Part shown: positions 4,925-6,484 of the stretch, one piece after another | Numbering within the stretch: the stretch's first letter is position 1 | How the letters are laid out: the number at the start of each line of letters is the position of its first letter | NCBI GenBank assembly: GCA_021163085.1 | Contig: JAGGXL010000098.1 | Location: 1-6,484, forward strand | DNA length: 6,484 nucleotides | Source of the DNA: Thermodesulfobacterium sp. | GTDB taxonomy: Bacteria; Desulfobacterota; Thermodesulfobacteria; Thermodesulfobacteriales; Thermodesulfobacteriaceae | Direction: 5' to 3' | Program-made: the position numbers and the translations under genes | Notes under the pieces: generated by a model | Told to the model about the DNA's origin: nothing | The model's database searches: none | The model's input: only the letters and a program-made list of their open reading frames with translations

Positions 4925-5533
4925 ATGTCCGGAGCTTATCCCTATACTTTAAAGAAATTAATAGAAACTTTTTCCTTACTTCCCGGATTGGGAGAAAAGA
5001 GTTCAACAAGGCTTTCTCTTTTTCTTTTATCTAAACCAGAACTTTGTGAAATCTTAGGAGAGTTGATTAAAGAGTTACCTTATAGAGTTAAACTTTGCAA
5101 ATTTTGCAGAAATTTTTCTGAAGATGAGGTTTGTAATATTTGCAAGAATGAAAACAGAGACCCTCATACTCTTTGCATCGTTGAGAACCCTATTAACCTT
5201 TCTCACATAGAAGAAACAGGAATTTTTAACGGGTATTACTTTGTTTTACACTATCTTTTGTCCCCAAAAGATGGCATAGGACCAAAAGAACTTGGTCTTG
5301 ATCATCTAACTTATCTTATAAAGTTAAGAGATATAAAAGAAATAATTATAGCTCTCTCTCCAACTCTTTCAGGAGAGGCAACAGCTTCCTATATCCTTGA
5401 AGTATTAAAAAACTGTCCAGTTAAGGTAACTAAGATAGCCTGTGGTATTCCAATGGGTATGGAAATTCAATTTGTAGATCCACTTACACTCAAAAAAGCC
5501 CTTTTTGGAAGGGAAGTATTAAAAGAAAAATGA
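4925..5533 (+). CDS. recR: Recombination mediator protein RecR
   Basis: RecR works with RecO (and RecF) to load RecA on single-stranded gaps covered by SSB. The 202 residues are full length and show all family parts. An N-terminal helix-hairpin-helix LPGLGEKSSTRLSLFLL lies at 19-35. A four-cysteine zinc finger has Cys58, Cys61, Cys70 and Cys73. A Toprim domain runs from about 81, with Glu87 in CIVENP, the segment LSPTLSGEATASYI (144-157), and the C-terminal IACGIPMGMEIQFVDPLTL with the conserved acidic positions. The start at 4925 is four bases after the ybaB stop with no visible ribosome binding site, so translation probably depends on ribosomes finishing ybaB. The stop overlaps the next gene by four bases (ATGA at 5530-5533). 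Confidence 0.96.
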   Translation: MSGAYPYTLKKLIETFSLLPGLGEKSSTRLSLFLLSKPELCEILGELIKELPYRVKLCKFCRNFSEDEVCNICKNENRDPHTLCIVENPINLSHIEETGIFNGYYFVLHYLLSPKDGIGPKELGLDHLTYLIKLRDIKEIIIALSPTLSGEATASYILEVLKNCPVKVTKIACGIPMGMEIQFVDPLTLKKALFGREVLKEK

Positions 5534-6129
5534 AAGAGATTAGCCCTTTTTGCAGAAGAATAGCTCTGGGAGGTCTTCTTCAGGGATATTTTCATAACTT
5601 AAGAGGTACCATTCAAGGAATTTCCTTAGAATTGCAGATGTTACTTATGAAAAAAGAAAATTGTGAAAATCCAGAAGCTTATGAAAAAGTTAACAAAGCC
5701 TTTACTCTTTTACAAAAGCTTCAAAATCAGATAGATACAGCTTTTGATGATATTTACAATGAAAAAACTGGCCCATGGGATCTTAAAAAATTTGTAGAAA
5801 AAGAAATATTGTTCTGGGAAGCATTTTTACCATTTAAACACAAAGTAAAAAAGGAAATTATAGAAGAAGAAAAGGTTTTTGTAGAGCTCCCTTATAATTT
5901 GTTAAGGGGATTATTCTGCAATCTTTGTCAGGAACTTTTTTTAAACCTTAAAGAAAACACAACTTTAAAAATTTTTATTAAAAAAGATAAAAGGGTGGAA
6001 TTTTTCTGGGATAAAGAAATAGATAGTTCGGTTTACGAAAATGTGAAAAAACTGGCTCAAATTTTTAAAAAATTGGCAAACATTGTAGTAGATAAAGGTT
6101 TTCTTTCTATTCAGTTTTTTAAAATATAA
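5530..6129 (+). CDS. Unknown protein resembling a histidine-kinase-derived phosphotransfer domain with a degenerate ATPase domain
   Basis: I do not recognise this 199-residue protein as a named family. Residues 11-75 look like a two-helix DHp dimerisation domain: GLLQGYFHNLRGTIQGISLE has the H-box pattern, with His22 in H-N-L-R as the candidate phosphorylation site, followed by a second amphipathic helix (about 48-75). Residues 85-199 resemble the fold order of a histidine-kinase ATPase domain, with an N-box-like GLFCNLCQELFLNL (127-140). There the Mg/ATP-binding Asn position appears to be Glu135, and no glycine-rich G1 or G2 box follows. This layout matches phosphotransferases such as ChpT and Spo0B, which relay phosphate without using ATP. 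There is no signal peptide, membrane segment or sensor domain. It overlaps recR by four bases (ATGA) and ends three bases before dprA, so it should be co-translated with DNA-repair proteins. The assignment is inference from motif shape. Confidence 0.55.
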   Translation: MKEISPFCRRIALGGLLQGYFHNLRGTIQGISLELQMLLMKKENCENPEAYEKVNKAFTLLQKLQNQIDTAFDDIYNEKTGPWDLKKFVEKEILFWEAFLPFKHKVKKEIIEEEKVFVELPYNLLRGLFCNLCQELFLNLKENTTLKIFIKKDKRVEFFWDKEIDSSVYENVKKLAQIFKKLANIVVDKGFLSIQFFKI

Positions 6130-6132
6130 AAA

Positions 6133-6484
6133 ATGAAAGAGAAACTTCTCTGGTTAGGTTTTTATCTCAAAGAAAGAAATGTTTTTAAAACCATAAAGTA
6201 TTTTGAGGAAGGAATAGAAATAAAGGAAATTTTAAAGTTTAAAAAATATTCAGAAAACGAAGTAATAAATTTAGCAGAAAAGGAAATAGAAAAGGCAGAA
6301 AAAGAAAAGGTAGAAATTCTTTTTATTAAAGATGAAAAATTTCCTGAAAAATTAAAGGTTATTCCTTATCCACCTTTATTTTTATATATAAAGGGTCATC
6401 TTTTGCAGGATAAAAACTTGATTGCCGTTATAGGTTCAAGGAAGCCCACATCTTATGGAAAAGAGGTTGCCTATAAATTTTCCA
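6133..6484 (+). CDS. dprA: DNA-processing protein DprA, N-terminal part (3'-truncated by window edge)
   Basis: The ATG at 6133 opens a frame that runs to the window end with 117 codons and no stop. DprA binds single-stranded DNA, protects it and loads RecA during natural transformation; outside competent species it is a widespread recombination accessory. The N-terminal 70 residues are a helical, Lys/Glu-rich region corresponding to the SAM-like domain. Next come the family's FPEKLKVIPYPPLFLYIKG (70-88), matching the usual YP-x-x-L-x-x-I-x-x-P-P-x-x-L-x-x-x-G pattern, and LIAVIGSRKPTSYGKEVA (96-113), the start of the Rossmann-like domain with the GSRK signature. It starts three bases after the preceding stop with no ribosome binding site, again suggesting coupled translation. 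The rest of the Rossmann domain and any C-terminal winged helix lie outside the window. Confidence 0.93.
   Translation, partial: MKEKLLWLGFYLKERNVFKTIKYFEEGIEIKEILKFKKYSENEVINLAEKEIEKAEKEKVEILFIKDEKFPEKLKVIPYPPLFLYIKGHLLQDKNLIAVIGSRKPTSYGKEVAYKFS

Overview
The window is a strongly AT-rich stretch of a bacterial chromosome. Its proteins are rich in Lys, Glu and Ile and are closely packed, which would fit a thermophilic or anaerobic lineage such as the Thermodesulfobacteriota or Aquificota. That placement is inference from composition and gene order; there is no rRNA or other decisive marker here. All genes recognised are on the + strand.

Left third (1-1712): the end of a surface-polysaccharide locus. 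It holds the C-terminal part of a family 2 glycosyltransferase, a possible 31-codon mini-ORF, and a ManC-type mannose-1-phosphate guanylyltransferase. The ManC looks damaged. Its cupin (phosphomannose isomerase) domain has an in-frame internal gap that removes the expected metal-binding core, and a glycine in the nucleotide-binding loop is replaced by Asp.

Middle (1713-3087): a VapBC-type toxin-antitoxin pair with its own promoter and a strong ribosome binding site, followed by about 530 bases of gene debris. I read two remnants in the debris. One is a VanZ-like membrane protein fragment lying in frame after the VapC stop. The other is the frameshifted N-terminus of a DegT/DnrJ/EryC1 sugar aminotransferase. 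With the damaged manC, this suggests a decaying polysaccharide locus now carrying an addiction module.

Right half (3088-6484): an apparently intact housekeeping cluster, dnaX - ybaB/ebfC - recR - unknown gene - dprA, with gaps of 3-4 bases or a 4-base overlap. It joins the clamp-loader subunit, a nucleoid-associated protein, a recombination mediator and a DNA-processing protein. Between recR and dprA is a 199-residue protein that resembles a histidine-kinase dimerisation/phosphotransfer domain joined to an ATPase domain lacking recognisable nucleotide-binding boxes, similar in layout to the phosphotransferases ChpT and Spo0B. It is the least expected gene in the window. dprA runs off the right edge.
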